From the NCBI GenBank assembly GCA_964478235.1, contig CAYZGX010000005.1, positions 1-64,000 of the forward strand: DNA of 64,000 nucleotides, read 5' to 3'. Shown here piece by piece: positions 1-7,950 of the stretch. Position numbers and translations under genes: made by a program. The stretch comes from 2-02-FULL-45-10 sp964478235. Its GTDB lineage: Bacteria; Patescibacteriota; Patescibacteriia; Magasanikbacterales; GWA2-37-8. Position 1 is the first letter of the stretch; each line of letters opens with the position of its first letter. Under the pieces are notes generated by a model. It had not been told where the DNA came from. It made no database searches and saw only the letters and a list, made by a program, of their open reading frames with translations.

Positions 1-332
1 GAACCAAACTTCACAAATTTATTACAAAGCACATCTGGATTTGGCGTGCGCCCCGCTTCGTATTCCTGAAACATGTAGTCAAGCACGGTCTCTTTATATT
101 CTTTCATGAAGTCAAGCTTCATGAGCGGAATGCCGAGCTCGGCCGCAACACGCAAAGCATCGCGATAGTCCGGCAACCAACAACTCTCGTTCCCCTTTTG
201 GTTGTTGTCATAATTGAGCATGTACGCCCCCACTACTTCGTATTTTCCGGAACGTACCAAAAGAGCGGCGGCGACCGACGAATCGACCCCACCACTCATT
301 GTCATCAAAATTTTTGGTTTACGCGAAGCCAT
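1..332 (-). CDS. mnmA: tRNA-specific 2-thiouridylase MnmA, N-terminal part (cut by window edge)
   Basis: MnmA thiolates the wobble uridine (s2U34) of Lys, Glu and Gln tRNAs, using sulfur relayed from a cysteine desulfurase. The first ~110 residues are present. Near residue 13 is the ATP-pyrophosphatase P-loop SGGVDSS, and close to the window edge is the family signature TPNPDVLCNKFVKFG. The catalytic cysteines and C-terminal domain lie outside the window. The ATG at 330-332 lies one base beyond the stop codon of the HD-domain gene, so the two are translationally close and probably share the promoter at 960-988. Confidence 0.93.
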   Translation of the reverse strand, partial: MASRKPKILMTMSGGVDSSVAAALLVRSGKYEVVGAYMLNYDNNQKGNESCWLPDYRDALRVAAELGIPLMKLDFMKEYKETVLDYMFQEYEAGRTPNPDVLCNKFVKFG

Positions 333-333
333 A

Positions 334-951
334 TTACAGTTCAATCGGTAGAATCTTCGACTGTAATTTTTTGAGATAAAAGCGATTGATAACACCCATC
401 ATCGCCGTGTTTTTCTTGAGAATTTTTTTAGCCGTCTTGGTCATAATCCAATAATGGGAGTCGTAGACCAGCCGAATCAAATGCATCAGACGCTCTTCGT
501 CGTGTGGCGCCGATTCCAAATGACGCTTGAGACCGACAGCCCCGAATAAATCGAGCTTGTCGGCATCACGCAAAATAATCGCTTCAAAATATTTGTCAGC
601 GGCGTTGTTCCAATGATAGCGGATACTGTACAAAATAATCCGACGCTCTTCGGGCATAAGATCAGCGAATCCTGCATCGTCGGCCAGCCAAATCCGAAAC
701 ACCTGGTACGATAATTCATGGTGACGCACCCCTGGATGATCAGCTTCAAACGCTCGACCGATGTCATGGATAACCGCAATAAAAGACGATAAAAAGACAT
801 TGGCTTTTTCAGCCTTAGCAATTAACATCGCCCACTTACGAACACGGTCGGCATGGTCAAAATTATGCGCTGGATACGGGCGTTCTTTGAAGAGCGCCTT
901 GACCCGACGGGTAGCATGCGCCAGGAGTTGTTTTTCACGAGTAGTAAACAT
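334..951 (-). CDS. HD-domain phosphohydrolase
   Basis: A 205-residue protein of the HD superfamily (metal-dependent phosphohydrolases acting on nucleotides or cyclic nucleotides). Visible metal ligands are HNFDHADRV near residue 29 (first His), the HD pair in AVIHDIGRAF near residue 60, and a late Asp in LRDADKLDLFG near residue 130. Paired histidines in HPGVRHHELS fit an HD subfamily with an extra helix. The substrate cannot be told from sequence. It is the first gene of a pair with mnmA. Its ATG sits 8 nt after the -10 box, so the transcript would have almost no leader. Confidence 0.85.
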   Translation of the reverse strand: MFTTREKQLLAHATRRVKALFKERPYPAHNFDHADRVRKWAMLIAKAEKANVFLSSFIAVIHDIGRAFEADHPGVRHHELSYQVFRIWLADDAGFADLMPEERRIILYSIRYHWNNAADKYFEAIILRDADKLDLFGAVGLKRHLESAPHDEERLMHLIRLVYDSHYWIMTKTAKKILKKNTAMMGVINRFYLKKLQSKILPIEL

Positions 952-959
952 ATGTGCCT

Positions 960-988
960 AGTATAGCGAAGAACCGGGGGGATTTCAA
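960..988 (-). promoter_or_regulatory. sigma70-type promoter of HD gene-mnmA
   Basis: Minus-strand TTGAAA (983-988), a 17-bp spacer and TATACT (960-965). The -10 ends 8 nt before the ATG at 951, predicting a leaderless or nearly leaderless mRNA. Confidence 0.75.
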
Positions 989-1000
989 GGTCTAGGAATA

Positions 1001-1033
1001 AAAAAATCCTCCCCAGTTACGGGAAGGATTTTT
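1001..1033 (-). terminator. rho-independent terminator after zinc-ribbon gene
   Basis: Inverted repeat pairing AATCCTCCCC with GGGAAGGATT around the loop AGTTAC, with A/T runs at both ends. It lies 15 nt downstream of the zinc-ribbon stop codon. Confidence 0.85.
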
Positions 1034-1047
1034 GAAGTGTCGTGGGA

Positions 1048-1371
1048 TTAACCGCGGCGAGCCTTCATACAGTCTCGGCAATATACCGGTTTGTCACCTT
1101 TCGGTTCAAACGGCAACTGAGAGATTTGAGCACCACAGCCAGCACATGTCATGTTCACTGAGAACATTTGACGAGGAGCCATACTGCGAGCACCGCCTGC
1201 ACCCATTGCACTACCGCCACGAGTTTGGCGGAAAGCACGGTTACAATCGGAACAGTATACTGGGCGATCACCGGATGGTTGGAACGGCAACTGAGAAACG
1301 TGAGCACCGCATTTACTGCAAGTGAGATCAACGTCAAACATTTGACGAGGACCAGAAGATCCAAAAGCCAT
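1048..1371 (-). CDS. tandem zinc-ribbon protein (two CxxC...CxDC modules)
   Basis: A 107-residue protein of two near-copies of a ~38-residue zinc-ribbon. Each copy runs RQMF, then TC(S/A)(K/G)CGA, then QLPF, then GD(R/K)PVYC(S/R)DC, giving two CxxC knuckles per copy. A Gly/Ala/Arg linker joins them. It resembles the small zinc-ribbon proteins widespread in CPR genomes whose function is unknown; nucleic-acid or ribosome binding is a guess. An in-frame open stretch continues upstream to 1518, but it has no zinc-ribbon content and covers the mRNA leader, so the ATG at 1369-1371 (starting MAFGSS) is preferred. The gene is monocistronic, with a strong promoter at 1532-1560 and a terminator at 1001-1033. 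Confidence 0.8.
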   Translation of the reverse strand: MAFGSSGPRQMFDVDLTCSKCGAHVSQLPFQPSGDRPVYCSDCNRAFRQTRGGSAMGAGGARSMAPRQMFSVNMTCAGCGAQISQLPFEPKGDKPVYCRDCMKARRG

Positions 1372-1389
1372 AATAGTTGTACATTTTGT

Positions 1390-1441
1390 TGTTCCCAAAA
1401 TGTTGTTTGAGAGTTTATAAATCGACTTTTTCTTGGGAACA
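1390..1441 (-). promoter_or_regulatory. leader hairpin upstream of zinc-ribbon gene
   Basis: Perfect 9-bp arms TGTTCCCAA (1433-1441 on the minus strand) and TTGGGAACA (1390-1398) enclose a 34-nt A/T-rich loop within the ~150-nt untranslated leader. The 3' arm ends about 18 nt before the ATG. It may influence translation; no known riboswitch family is recognised. Confidence 0.4.
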
Positions 1442-1531
1442 GGCACTGCGTTACACAGCGCTTTTCGGCTTTTTGTAGCCTTAGTTACAAGCCTTGCGAC
1501 CTGTAAGAGGTTACCCAATTGTTACGACATC

Positions 1532-1560
1532 AGTATAGCAGAAAAAATCATTTCTGTCAA
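1532..1560 (-). promoter_or_regulatory. consensus sigma70 promoter of zinc-ribbon gene
   Basis: Minus-strand TTGACA (1555-1560), exactly 17 bp, then TATACT (1532-1537). It implies a transcription start near 1525 and a leader of about 150 nt. Confidence 0.85.
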
Positions 1561-1584
1561 GCCTCCCACCTTAACCAGACTATA

Positions 1585-3375
1585 TTAGTCTACCCGCAGG
1601 TCATCAATCGTTGTGACCTGACCTGGAGAAAGTGGCTTTGGAGCAGTGTTTTCTGGGTTTTCAGGAGCTGGAGCTGGCGCCAAAACAGGGGCTGGAGGAG
1701 CTTTTTCCACCACAGGCATCGCTTGACTAAGAGATATCCCCTTTTGAGCGGTGTCTACCAGAAGAACCTTTTCTGGGGTGCCTTCAGGCGGTGTCATCGG
1801 CTTTTTAGGCTGAGAGTTACGGCGATCTGGCGGACGGTTGGCACCAGGTTTTTGGCCACCTCCCTGACGAGGCGGCTGGTTACCAGCTGGTTTGACCGGC
1901 GAAGCTGCTGCTGGTTTTGGAGGTTTTGCAAAGGTTGTAGAACGCAAATTAACGACTGGTGACGGTGCTGGCGGTGTTTTTGGCTTTTCTGGAGCCGGAA
2001 CAACAGGCACACCATCGCCGTTTTCATCATCTTCGTCGGTCATACCCGGAACAAGCCCGCTCCAACGCATGATTTTGTCTTCAATTTTTTCTCGAGCAGT
2101 TGCATAACGTTCGCGCGACACTCTGACAACTTTTTCTGAGCTATTAGTCGGGAAACCAATTGCTCCAAGCGTTTCAGCACTAAATGGTCGAGACGCCACA
2201 CCGTCAATCATGAGCTTCAGATAGACTTGATACTTTGGCAAATTAACTAAATCTTCTTCTACAAAAGTAGGGATAAATTCTTTAGCCAAAATCTCGGCGT
2301 CACTGGAACCAACTCGGAAAGTAACCATGGTACCCACATTGCCGATAACCGCCGCCAACACCTTTTCATCCAACTGCTCCATATATTGGTGCGCCATGAT
2401 GAGGTCTAAGCGGTATTTACGAGCTTCTGACAAAATATTTGCAAAACTTTCAGTAGCAAAGTTCTGAAACTCGTCAACATACAAGAAAAAGTCATTGCGC
2501 TTGGCTTCGGGCAAATCTACGCGCTCCATCGCCGCTAGCTGCAGTTTGGTGATAAGCATACCACCGAGCAAACGGGAATTATCTTCACCAATACGACCCT
2601 TGGACAGGTTCATGATAAAAATCTTTTTCTCATCCATAATCTCACGAATATTAATTCGTGATTTCACCTGCGCTACAATGTTACGAATAACTGAAGCCGA
2701 CAAAAACTGACCGATCTTGTTTTGAATAGGCGCGACCGCTTCAGTGCGGAACTTTTCACTATAACCAGCAAATTCAGTTTGCCAGAAAGCTTTGACCACC
2801 GGATCTTTGAGCGCTTTGACCACTTTGTCGCGATAGTCTTCTTCGGCAAGCAAACGGTTGATACCAAGCAAAGTTGTGCCCGGATAATCCAACAGCGCCA
2901 AAATAGTGTTGTTGAGAATGTACTCCATACGAGCACTCCAGACATCTGGCCAAATCTTTTTGAACACACCCATGAGGCCGGAAGCGACCAAATGACGATG
3001 CTCTGGATTGACGGTCTCTAGAATATTAAACCCAATCGGAAAGTTGATATCCGCTGGATTGAAATACACCACATCGTTGATACGGTTTGGTGGAACAAAA
3101 TTAATAATCTTTTCAGCAAAATCACCGTGCGGATCAACCAAGCCGACACCATGACCGGCGTAGATGTCGTTCAAAACCATGTTTTCAAGAAGCGTGGTCT
3201 TACCCATACCAGTTTTACCGACCACGTACATGTGACGGCGACGGTCATCAATCTTAATCCCGAATTTACGCTTTTGCGCCCGATAATTTGTGGCGGCAAA
3301 AAAATTAATGTCGGGATTGCTCACGATGGCTGGTTGTTCGGCTATAGGTTGCTGGTCGGAATGAAGATCGCTCAT
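1585..3375 (-). CDS. type IV coupling-type (TraD/VirD4/TrwB-like) AAA ATPase with proline-rich tail
   Basis: A 596-residue P-loop ATPase of the TraD/TrwB DNA-binding family, which in conjugation systems hands DNA to the channel. The Walker A motif is GKTGMGKTT (53-61), followed by VDPHGD, with Walker B FFLYVDEFQNFA (D301, E302). From about residue 455 the protein becomes a Pro/Ala/Gln-rich disordered tail. There is no N-terminal membrane segment, so it would be cytosolic or recruited. No relaxase, VirB4 or pilin gene adjoins it. Soluble relatives of this kind are common in Parcubacteria; whether they move DNA, act at pili or pump DNA internally is unresolved. Confidence 0.8.
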   Translation of the reverse strand: MSDLHSDQQPIAEQPAIVSNPDINFFAATNYRAQKRKFGIKIDDRRRHMYVVGKTGMGKTTLLENMVLNDIYAGHGVGLVDPHGDFAEKIINFVPPNRINDVVYFNPADINFPIGFNILETVNPEHRHLVASGLMGVFKKIWPDVWSARMEYILNNTILALLDYPGTTLLGINRLLAEEDYRDKVVKALKDPVVKAFWQTEFAGYSEKFRTEAVAPIQNKIGQFLSASVIRNIVAQVKSRINIREIMDEKKIFIMNLSKGRIGEDNSRLLGGMLITKLQLAAMERVDLPEAKRNDFFLYVDEFQNFATESFANILSEARKYRLDLIMAHQYMEQLDEKVLAAVIGNVGTMVTFRVGSSDAEILAKEFIPTFVEEDLVNLPKYQVYLKLMIDGVASRPFSAETLGAIGFPTNSSEKVVRVSRERYATAREKIEDKIMRWSGLVPGMTDEDDENGDGVPVVPAPEKPKTPPAPSPVVNLRSTTFAKPPKPAAASPVKPAGNQPPRQGGGQKPGANRPPDRRNSQPKKPMTPPEGTPEKVLLVDTAQKGISLSQAMPVVEKAPPAPVLAPAPAPENPENTAPKPLSPGQVTTIDDLRVD

Positions 3376-3387
3376 AGTTGTCCGATT

Positions 3388-3416
3388 AGTATACCATTAT
3401 TCCCCTCTCGCGAGAA
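3388..3416 (-). promoter_or_regulatory. extended -10 promoter of coupling-type ATPase
   Basis: Minus-strand TGG-TATACT (3388-3396) lies 12 nt before the ATG. The -35 position (3411-3416, TTCTCG) is weak and overlaps the 10-bp palindrome TCTCGCGAGA (3406-3415), which could be an operator or chance. Confidence 0.5.
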
Positions 3417-3420
3417 GAAG

Positions 3421-4116
3421 CTATTTTGTTTCAATCGAAACTTCGCTCACTACCACTGGTTCAACCGGACTAGACTTTTCGCCATTAGCAAAAGTCACCG
3501 GAGCTGAAGCAATCGCATCAACAACATCAAGACCACTAACGACTCGGCCAAAGATAACATAATTCTTTTCGAGCGGGACATCGGCATGCATGATGAAAAA
3601 TTGACTGCCGTTGGTGTTTGGACCAGCGTTTGCCATCGCAACGGTGCCTCGAGTGTATTCGCCAGTAAATGGTTCGTCGTCAAAACGATAGCCTGGGCCG
3701 CCACGACCGGTGCCCATTGGGTCGCCACCTTGAATCATAAAACCTTTCATCACCCGATGAAAAATAGTTTTGTCATAAAAATCTGCTTGAGCGAGCGACA
3801 CAAAGTTGTTGACGGTAATTGGTGTCCCTTTAGCATTAAGCTCAATAGTAATATCCCCCTTAGTTGTTTTTAAAACAGCAAAATACTGTTTGGCGGTATC
3901 AATCTGCATTACAGGCTGACTTGGTGTGGTTGGCATAGTTTCTTGTTTAGTAGTTTCTGGAGCCGATGTGGCGGCTGCTGGTTGGTTAGCAAAGGTTAAT
4001 TCTTCCAAAGTTGGCGGTTTAACAGTGACAGTAGATCTCGGCGGAGCAAAGAGCGCCGACAGAACCAACCACACCACCACGCCAGTGAGAGCTAAAATGA
4101 TGAGTAAACGTATCAT
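3421..4116 (-). CDS. membrane-anchored cyclophilin-type peptidyl-prolyl isomerase
   Basis: 231 residues. An N-terminal hydrophobic segment (about 3-26) is a signal anchor, followed by a Thr/Pro-rich linker to ~75 and a cyclophilin domain to the end. Conserved core elements are FHRVMKGFMIQGGDP (catalytic Arg, Met, Gln), GTGRGGPGY and NTNGSQFFI. It should catalyse proline isomerisation outside the membrane, probably assisting folding of exported proteins. The start is supported by an AAGGAG Shine-Dalgarno just upstream of the ATG. It is the last gene of the HIT-NUDIX-nuclease operon. Confidence 0.9.
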   Translation of the reverse strand: MIRLLIILALTGVVVWLVLSALFAPPRSTVTVKPPTLEELTFANQPAAATSAPETTKQETMPTTPSQPVMQIDTAKQYFAVLKTTKGDITIELNAKGTPITVNNFVSLAQADFYDKTIFHRVMKGFMIQGGDPMGTGRGGPGYRFDDEPFTGEYTRGTVAMANAGPNTNGSQFFIMHADVPLEKNYVIFGRVVSGLDVVDAIASAPVTFANGEKSSPVEPVVVSEVSIETK

Positions 4117-4127
4117 ATATATACTCC

Positions 4128-4679
4128 TTAATTAGTTTGGCAAGCTTTATACAACCCGAGCTGTTGACTACGTGCTGTTTTGGCAGCTTCGGCAAAAACT
4201 TCGCGATAGGCTACATCAGGCGGAAAGGTAGCTGGGTTCGCATACCCTTCGCTCACCAATTTCAAATTTACAAAAGTGCCGTCTTCAAGATACACATAGC
4301 GGAGCAGCCGGCCGTACCTGTCGGTCTCGGAAACATCTTTTACTAGGCGCACCATTTTGCCAAGCACGAGCTGTTTATTATAGGCGCTCGCCTCAGCTCC
4401 AAAACATTCCACCCCTTTGGTCGGATGTTTAGTCTCTGGTGTATCTACACCAATATAACGAACTTTTTCACCCGTCGCAAGCTCAATAGTATCGCCATCA
4501 ATAACTTTGGACACGAGCGTGGACGAAGTGGAAATTTTGGCACCTTGTACGGTGGTAGTAATAACAGTGTTCGGGGTAACTGATTCACTAGAAGGCATTT
4601 CCACTCCCAACTGATCAAGGATAAGCGCTAACACCACAAATGCCAACGACGTTAGTAATGTTTTTGTTCGTTGACGCAT
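4128..4679 (-). CDS. staphylococcal-nuclease-like (TNase) protein with N-terminal membrane anchor
   Basis: The 183-residue reading starts MRQRTKTLL and carries a hydrophobic anchor at about 9-27. A thermonuclease (SNase) domain follows from about residue 60. VIDGDTIEL, RYIGVDTPET and DRYGRLLRYV hold the usual calcium-binding and catalytic Asp, Arg and Glu positions. It likely cleaves nucleic acids outside the cell membrane, which suits an organism that scavenges nucleotides. The open frame extends upstream to 4745, but that part overlaps the NUDIX gene in another frame and lacks domain content. The gap to the NUDIX stop is 2 nt. Confidence 0.88.
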   Translation of the reverse strand: MRQRTKTLLTSLAFVVLALILDQLGVEMPSSESVTPNTVITTTVQGAKISTSSTLVSKVIDGDTIELATGEKVRYIGVDTPETKHPTKGVECFGAEASAYNKQLVLGKMVRLVKDVSETDRYGRLLRYVYLEDGTFVNLKLVSEGYANPATFPPDVAYREVFAEAAKTARSQQLGLYKACQTN

Positions 4680-4681
4680 AG

Positions 4682-5233
4682 TTATTTTTGTTTTATCAAT
4701 CGCTCGCGAGCAAAAAGCCAACCAGCCAACGCCTGACCATCCCAAATTTCACCACGTTTAACCATATCATCAAATTCATCAGGACGACGCTCAATAATTT
4801 CAATTTCTTCATTCTCGGTAATCTTCGGTTCGGCAACATGTTCCAAATCAGTTGATAAAAACACATGGCACATATCTTTCACGAGCCCCATACACCCTTC
4901 AAATTCACCGAGCTTGATAAGCTCCCCCACCTGATAGCCAGTTTCTTCGAGGAGCTCACGCTTGGCCGCTTCGCTCGGCGATTCGTTCGCGTCAATGCCG
5001 CCACCCGGAAAGCTGATACTAAAACGATCGCGTAAATAGCGAAATTGGCGAACTAAGAGAATGTTGCCGTTTGGTAAAACGGGAATAATAAACGCCGCCC
5101 CAGAACCAGGATTTTCACCGTAAAAATATTCTCCAGTGGTGCCGTCAGGGCGTTCAAAGACATCTTTTTTATACTCCCACCAAGGGTTGGTATGAATACT
5201 TTCCGTAGACAACCGTTTCAGATAATGAGACAT
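4682..5233 (-). CDS. NUDIX hydrolase, ADP-ribose pyrophosphatase-like
   Basis: A 183-residue NUDIX-fold enzyme. The Nudix box reads GGGIDANESPSEAAKRELLE followed by ETG, matching Gx5Ex7REUxEExGU. Upstream, QFRYLRDRFSISFPGG resembles the ADP-ribose/nucleoside-diphosphate-sugar branch (NudF-like). It would hydrolyse a nucleoside diphosphate linked to another moiety; the exact substrate is not determinable. It starts 3 nt after the HIT gene stop, so the two are co-translated. Confidence 0.88.
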   Translation of the reverse strand: MSHYLKRLSTESIHTNPWWEYKKDVFERPDGTTGEYFYGENPGSGAAFIIPVLPNGNILLVRQFRYLRDRFSISFPGGGIDANESPSEAAKRELLEETGYQVGELIKLGEFEGCMGLVKDMCHVFLSTDLEHVAEPKITENEEIEIIERRPDEFDDMVKRGEIWDGQALAGWLFARERLIKQK

Positions 5234-5236
5234 ACA

Positions 5237-5638
5237 TTAAACAAACAAACGAGCCACCTCTTTAACATCACCAGTGTCTTTGGAGCGGATGATAGAATGC
5301 ATTGAACCTCCCCCATCGCCCTCAAAGCGAGGTAAAATGTGCCAATGGGTATGCGGCACCGCCTGTCCCGCAGCTGGGCCATTATTGAGACCAATATTCA
5401 TCGCTTCCGGCGCGAGCACTTTGTTAATTTTTTCAGCTGCCGACTTCACTCCGCGCATCACCGCCAAATAACTCGCTTCATCCATTTCTTCAAGCGTAGC
5501 AAAATGCTGTTTAGGAATCACCACCGTGTGACCTTTGGTACAGGGATGAATATCCAAAAAAGCAATCACCGCCGAATCTTCGTAGACCGCCAAATGAGGA
5601 ATCGCGCCAGAGACAATCTTACAAAACAAACAGTCCAT
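5237..5638 (-). CDS. HIT-family nucleotide hydrolase/transferase
   Basis: A 133-residue HIT (histidine triad) protein, Hint/HinT-like. Its N-terminal CLFCKIVSG contains the zinc-type CxxC common in the family. The histidine triad HTHWHILPR lies near residue 97, with the central catalytic His. These enzymes hydrolyse purine nucleoside phosphoramidates. The ATG at 5636-5638 is chosen because it starts the canonical MDCLFCKI; the frame is open a few codons further. It is the first gene of a four-gene operon. Confidence 0.9.
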   Translation of the reverse strand: MDCLFCKIVSGAIPHLAVYEDSAVIAFLDIHPCTKGHTVVIPKQHFATLEEMDEASYLAVMRGVKSAAEKINKVLAPEAMNIGLNNGPAAGQAVPHTHWHILPRFEGDGGGSMHSIIRSKDTGDVKEVARLFV

Positions 5639-5660
5639 ACATTTAAAAAACAAGAGTTAG

Positions 5661-7814
5661 TTACTTAGTATACCGCCAGATACTAATTGTATCAAGCACT
5701 TGGGTGAGCGTCCCTACCCCCACACTGAGCGAGCTTGGTACTACCAAAAAACACTGATCAGCCCCCGTGGCCGACAAAGCTTTGTCCCAAGCTTCTTTGG
5801 TCGGGAGCGCGGTGAGAGATGTGTAGACCTCTTCAAGAACTGGTTGAGCAAAGTACTGATTTACCGGAAACCCGCCACCAATCACCGCTCGGCCAGTGAC
5901 AGCTTCGAGAGCTAGGAGCGGATAGGTGCCGGCCACCACACATGGCTTGGCCGTGAGTGTATTTGAAACATACTTCATCGCTCGAAATTCATCAACACTG
6001 ACAGTGCCGGTGTCAGGGCCAAGTGTATATGAGGCAATCATAGCCAGAGACGACAGCACAACAGCGCCAACAAGAGTACGCTGAACAAACGGCGTCTCGG
6101 CGCCATAACGAGAGACAAACGCTCGAGCCAAGAGAAGAACCATAACCACGCTTACAAGCGCGAGTAAGCTGTCCAAGCGACGAGTAAAAATCTGCTCTCC
6201 CACCAACGCATAACGAGAAATAATGTATCCACCAAACAACGAAGTAGTAAGAACAGCCATAACCGTATGTGCTGGGCGCTTGGAGCGATATGACACTACC
6301 GTACCCCAAATCACAGCAACAAAGAAAACAACGGCATAGGCGACGAGCCACCAACGCCAGGTGGTGAGGAGTGTCGGTACAAACGAATAGCTCGGCACCT
6401 GATTAAATAAAATATTACCCGTGGCAATATCGTGCGGACGCGGGCCAGATGCTAGATAAAACGCTGAAAAGTTTCCAATAAGTTGCTGTATCTGCTGAAG
6501 CCAATTAATTGATGATGAAAATTGACTATATCGAGAAATAATTTCAATTGCTGGCAAAAGAATCACCCCCAACACCGTTACTTTTATCAAAACAGCCCGC
6601 TCCACAAAGCGAGACGAACGACGCGAAGCCAGAATTGCCTCAGCGGTAAACCAGGTAAACCAATACAGCACCGCAAATAAGCTGTAGGAAAAAATCGAAG
6701 CAAACCCAATAGCTGTAAGAAGTAGAAGTTGTTTTTTATGAGGACTGCGGACACGCTCTAGTATAAGGATAAGCGATACAATAAAAAACACGAGCCCGAG
6801 ATTGACTGGCAAACTAAACGAGCCAGCCGACATGAGCGCATAGGGCAAAAGGCTGAGCCAAGCGAGCGCCAAACGACCGCGCACCTTGAGCCCCAACACC
6901 GACCCAAGAGCATACATCAAAAACGGCAATAATACTGAAACCAACACCGGCCCAAGCCATATCATCAACATCAAGAGATTAATCCCGGTGGTTCTATTTA
7001 CTAAAGAAAATAACGACCAAAACTGGCCGTAGGTGACAGAAGTGAGATATGACCCAAGATGAGGTGTTTCGTTCAAGACCGCTTGCACCATTGGTTTTTC
7101 CTGAATAACATTTTGAATAAATCCAATATGTCGCCAGCCATCAGCGCCATAAAGAAGCTCATGCGTGGCCGGCACATAGCTATGAAGCACTAGGCTCGAT
7201 AATACCAAGAAAAATAATAACACCGACGCGCGAATACGCGATCCGATAAGGAGACCTAAGATAACTATAATTCCACCAGCGACCGGCAAAAAGCCCGGAA
7301 CAATTGTTTGCCACGGTGTGGTGACATGTCCGCCAGTACGACTTATAACAAAAAGATAAACGGCGTCGAGCAGGAGCGCGAGGAGGATTACCACTCCAAA
7401 ACTAGAGGCGAGCCCAACTGGTGTTTCAAAAGACAGTGTAGCCAGAGTCGTCTCCCCTGCTGTTGGCTCGGGCGCCTGACTACCAAGAAGAAACAACGCC
7501 AAAGAAACCAGAGCAAGCACACCAGCCCAGATGAGCGGCGTCAAAACAGCTACCGAGAGAAGCGCTCCGGCCAAAGCAGTCACAAAAAACACCACCAAAA
7601 GCGAACTAATCAAGAAAAGCGACATTCCCCGTTTACCATGAAAATAGACAACGATAAAAGACTGGACCGGCTGAGATACGACGGCAACATAGATAACCAA
7701 AGCCAAAATACCTACCAAACTCGGGACACTCGCCTCAAACGGCATGGTGGCAAAAATGCCAAAAACAGCCACGAGACTGGCCAAAAAGTGAAACTTTTTA
7801 AAACGGTAGAGCAT
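5661..7814 (-). CDS. large polytopic membrane protein, possible GT-C-type glycosyltransferase
   Basis: 717 residues with around 15-18 predicted membrane spans by eye. I do not recognise a named family. An extracytoplasmic loop about one third of the way in reads YGADGWRHIGFIQNV. Its placement between early helices resembles the acidic first-loop motif of GT-C lipid-linked-sugar glycosyltransferases, and a soluble C-terminal portion (TAKPCVVAGTYPLL onward) also fits that layout. This is a hypothesis only. The ATG at 7812-7814 (MLYRFKKF) is chosen over an upstream in-frame ATG because an extended -10 box lies between them. Confidence 0.6.
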   Translation of the reverse strand: MLYRFKKFHFLASLVAVFGIFATMPFEASVPSLVGILALVIYVAVVSQPVQSFIVVYFHGKRGMSLFLISSLLVVFFVTALAGALLSVAVLTPLIWAGVLALVSLALFLLGSQAPEPTAGETTLATLSFETPVGLASSFGVVILLALLLDAVYLFVISRTGGHVTTPWQTIVPGFLPVAGGIIVILGLLIGSRIRASVLLFFLVLSSLVLHSYVPATHELLYGADGWRHIGFIQNVIQEKPMVQAVLNETPHLGSYLTSVTYGQFWSLFSLVNRTTGINLLMLMIWLGPVLVSVLLPFLMYALGSVLGLKVRGRLALAWLSLLPYALMSAGSFSLPVNLGLVFFIVSLILILERVRSPHKKQLLLLTAIGFASIFSYSLFAVLYWFTWFTAEAILASRRSSRFVERAVLIKVTVLGVILLPAIEIISRYSQFSSSINWLQQIQQLIGNFSAFYLASGPRPHDIATGNILFNQVPSYSFVPTLLTTWRWWLVAYAVVFFVAVIWGTVVSYRSKRPAHTVMAVLTTSLFGGYIISRYALVGEQIFTRRLDSLLALVSVVMVLLLARAFVSRYGAETPFVQRTLVGAVVLSSLAMIASYTLGPDTGTVSVDEFRAMKYVSNTLTAKPCVVAGTYPLLALEAVTGRAVIGGGFPVNQYFAQPVLEEVYTSLTALPTKEAWDKALSATGADQCFLVVPSSLSVGVGTLTQVLDTISIWRYTK
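5667..5695 (-). promoter_or_regulatory. promoter of HIT-NUDIX-TNase-cyclophilin operon
   Basis: Minus-strand TTGATA (5690-5695), 17 bp, TATACT (5667-5672). It lies inside the 3' end of the upstream membrane-protein gene; the leader is about 22 nt. Confidence 0.7.
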
Positions 7815-7829
7815 AAAAGGTATGCCGTA

Positions 7830-7838
7830 AGTATACCA
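7830..7838 (-). promoter_or_regulatory. extended -10 element upstream of polytopic membrane protein
   Basis: Minus-strand TGG-TATACT 15 nt before the ATG at 7814; no good -35 is visible. Confidence 0.5.
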
Positions 7839-7896
7839 CGGAGGGCTCGAAAAGAAACAGTGCACTGTCTACCCACAATTCCTCCCCATGTACGGC

Positions 7897-7925
7897 TTGC
7901 CGAAAGCTGGCCCATAGGCTACTAT
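7897..7925 (+). promoter_or_regulatory. dnaB promoter
   Basis: TTGCCG (7897-7902), 17 bp, TACTAT (7920-7925). The in-frame ATG at 7924 overlaps this -10 box, so translation should begin at the ATG at 7951. Confidence 0.6.
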
Positions 7926-7950
7926 GACTCTACTTTATAGCGCTTGTCCT

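Noticed and set aside
1372..1518. N-terminal extension of the zinc-ribbon protein
   Set aside because: In-frame and open, but without zinc-ribbon content and lying in the mRNA leader with a hairpin.
7308..7940. 210-codon plus-strand frame
   Set aside because: Highly charged shadow of the polytopic membrane protein gene on the other strand; no coding signature.
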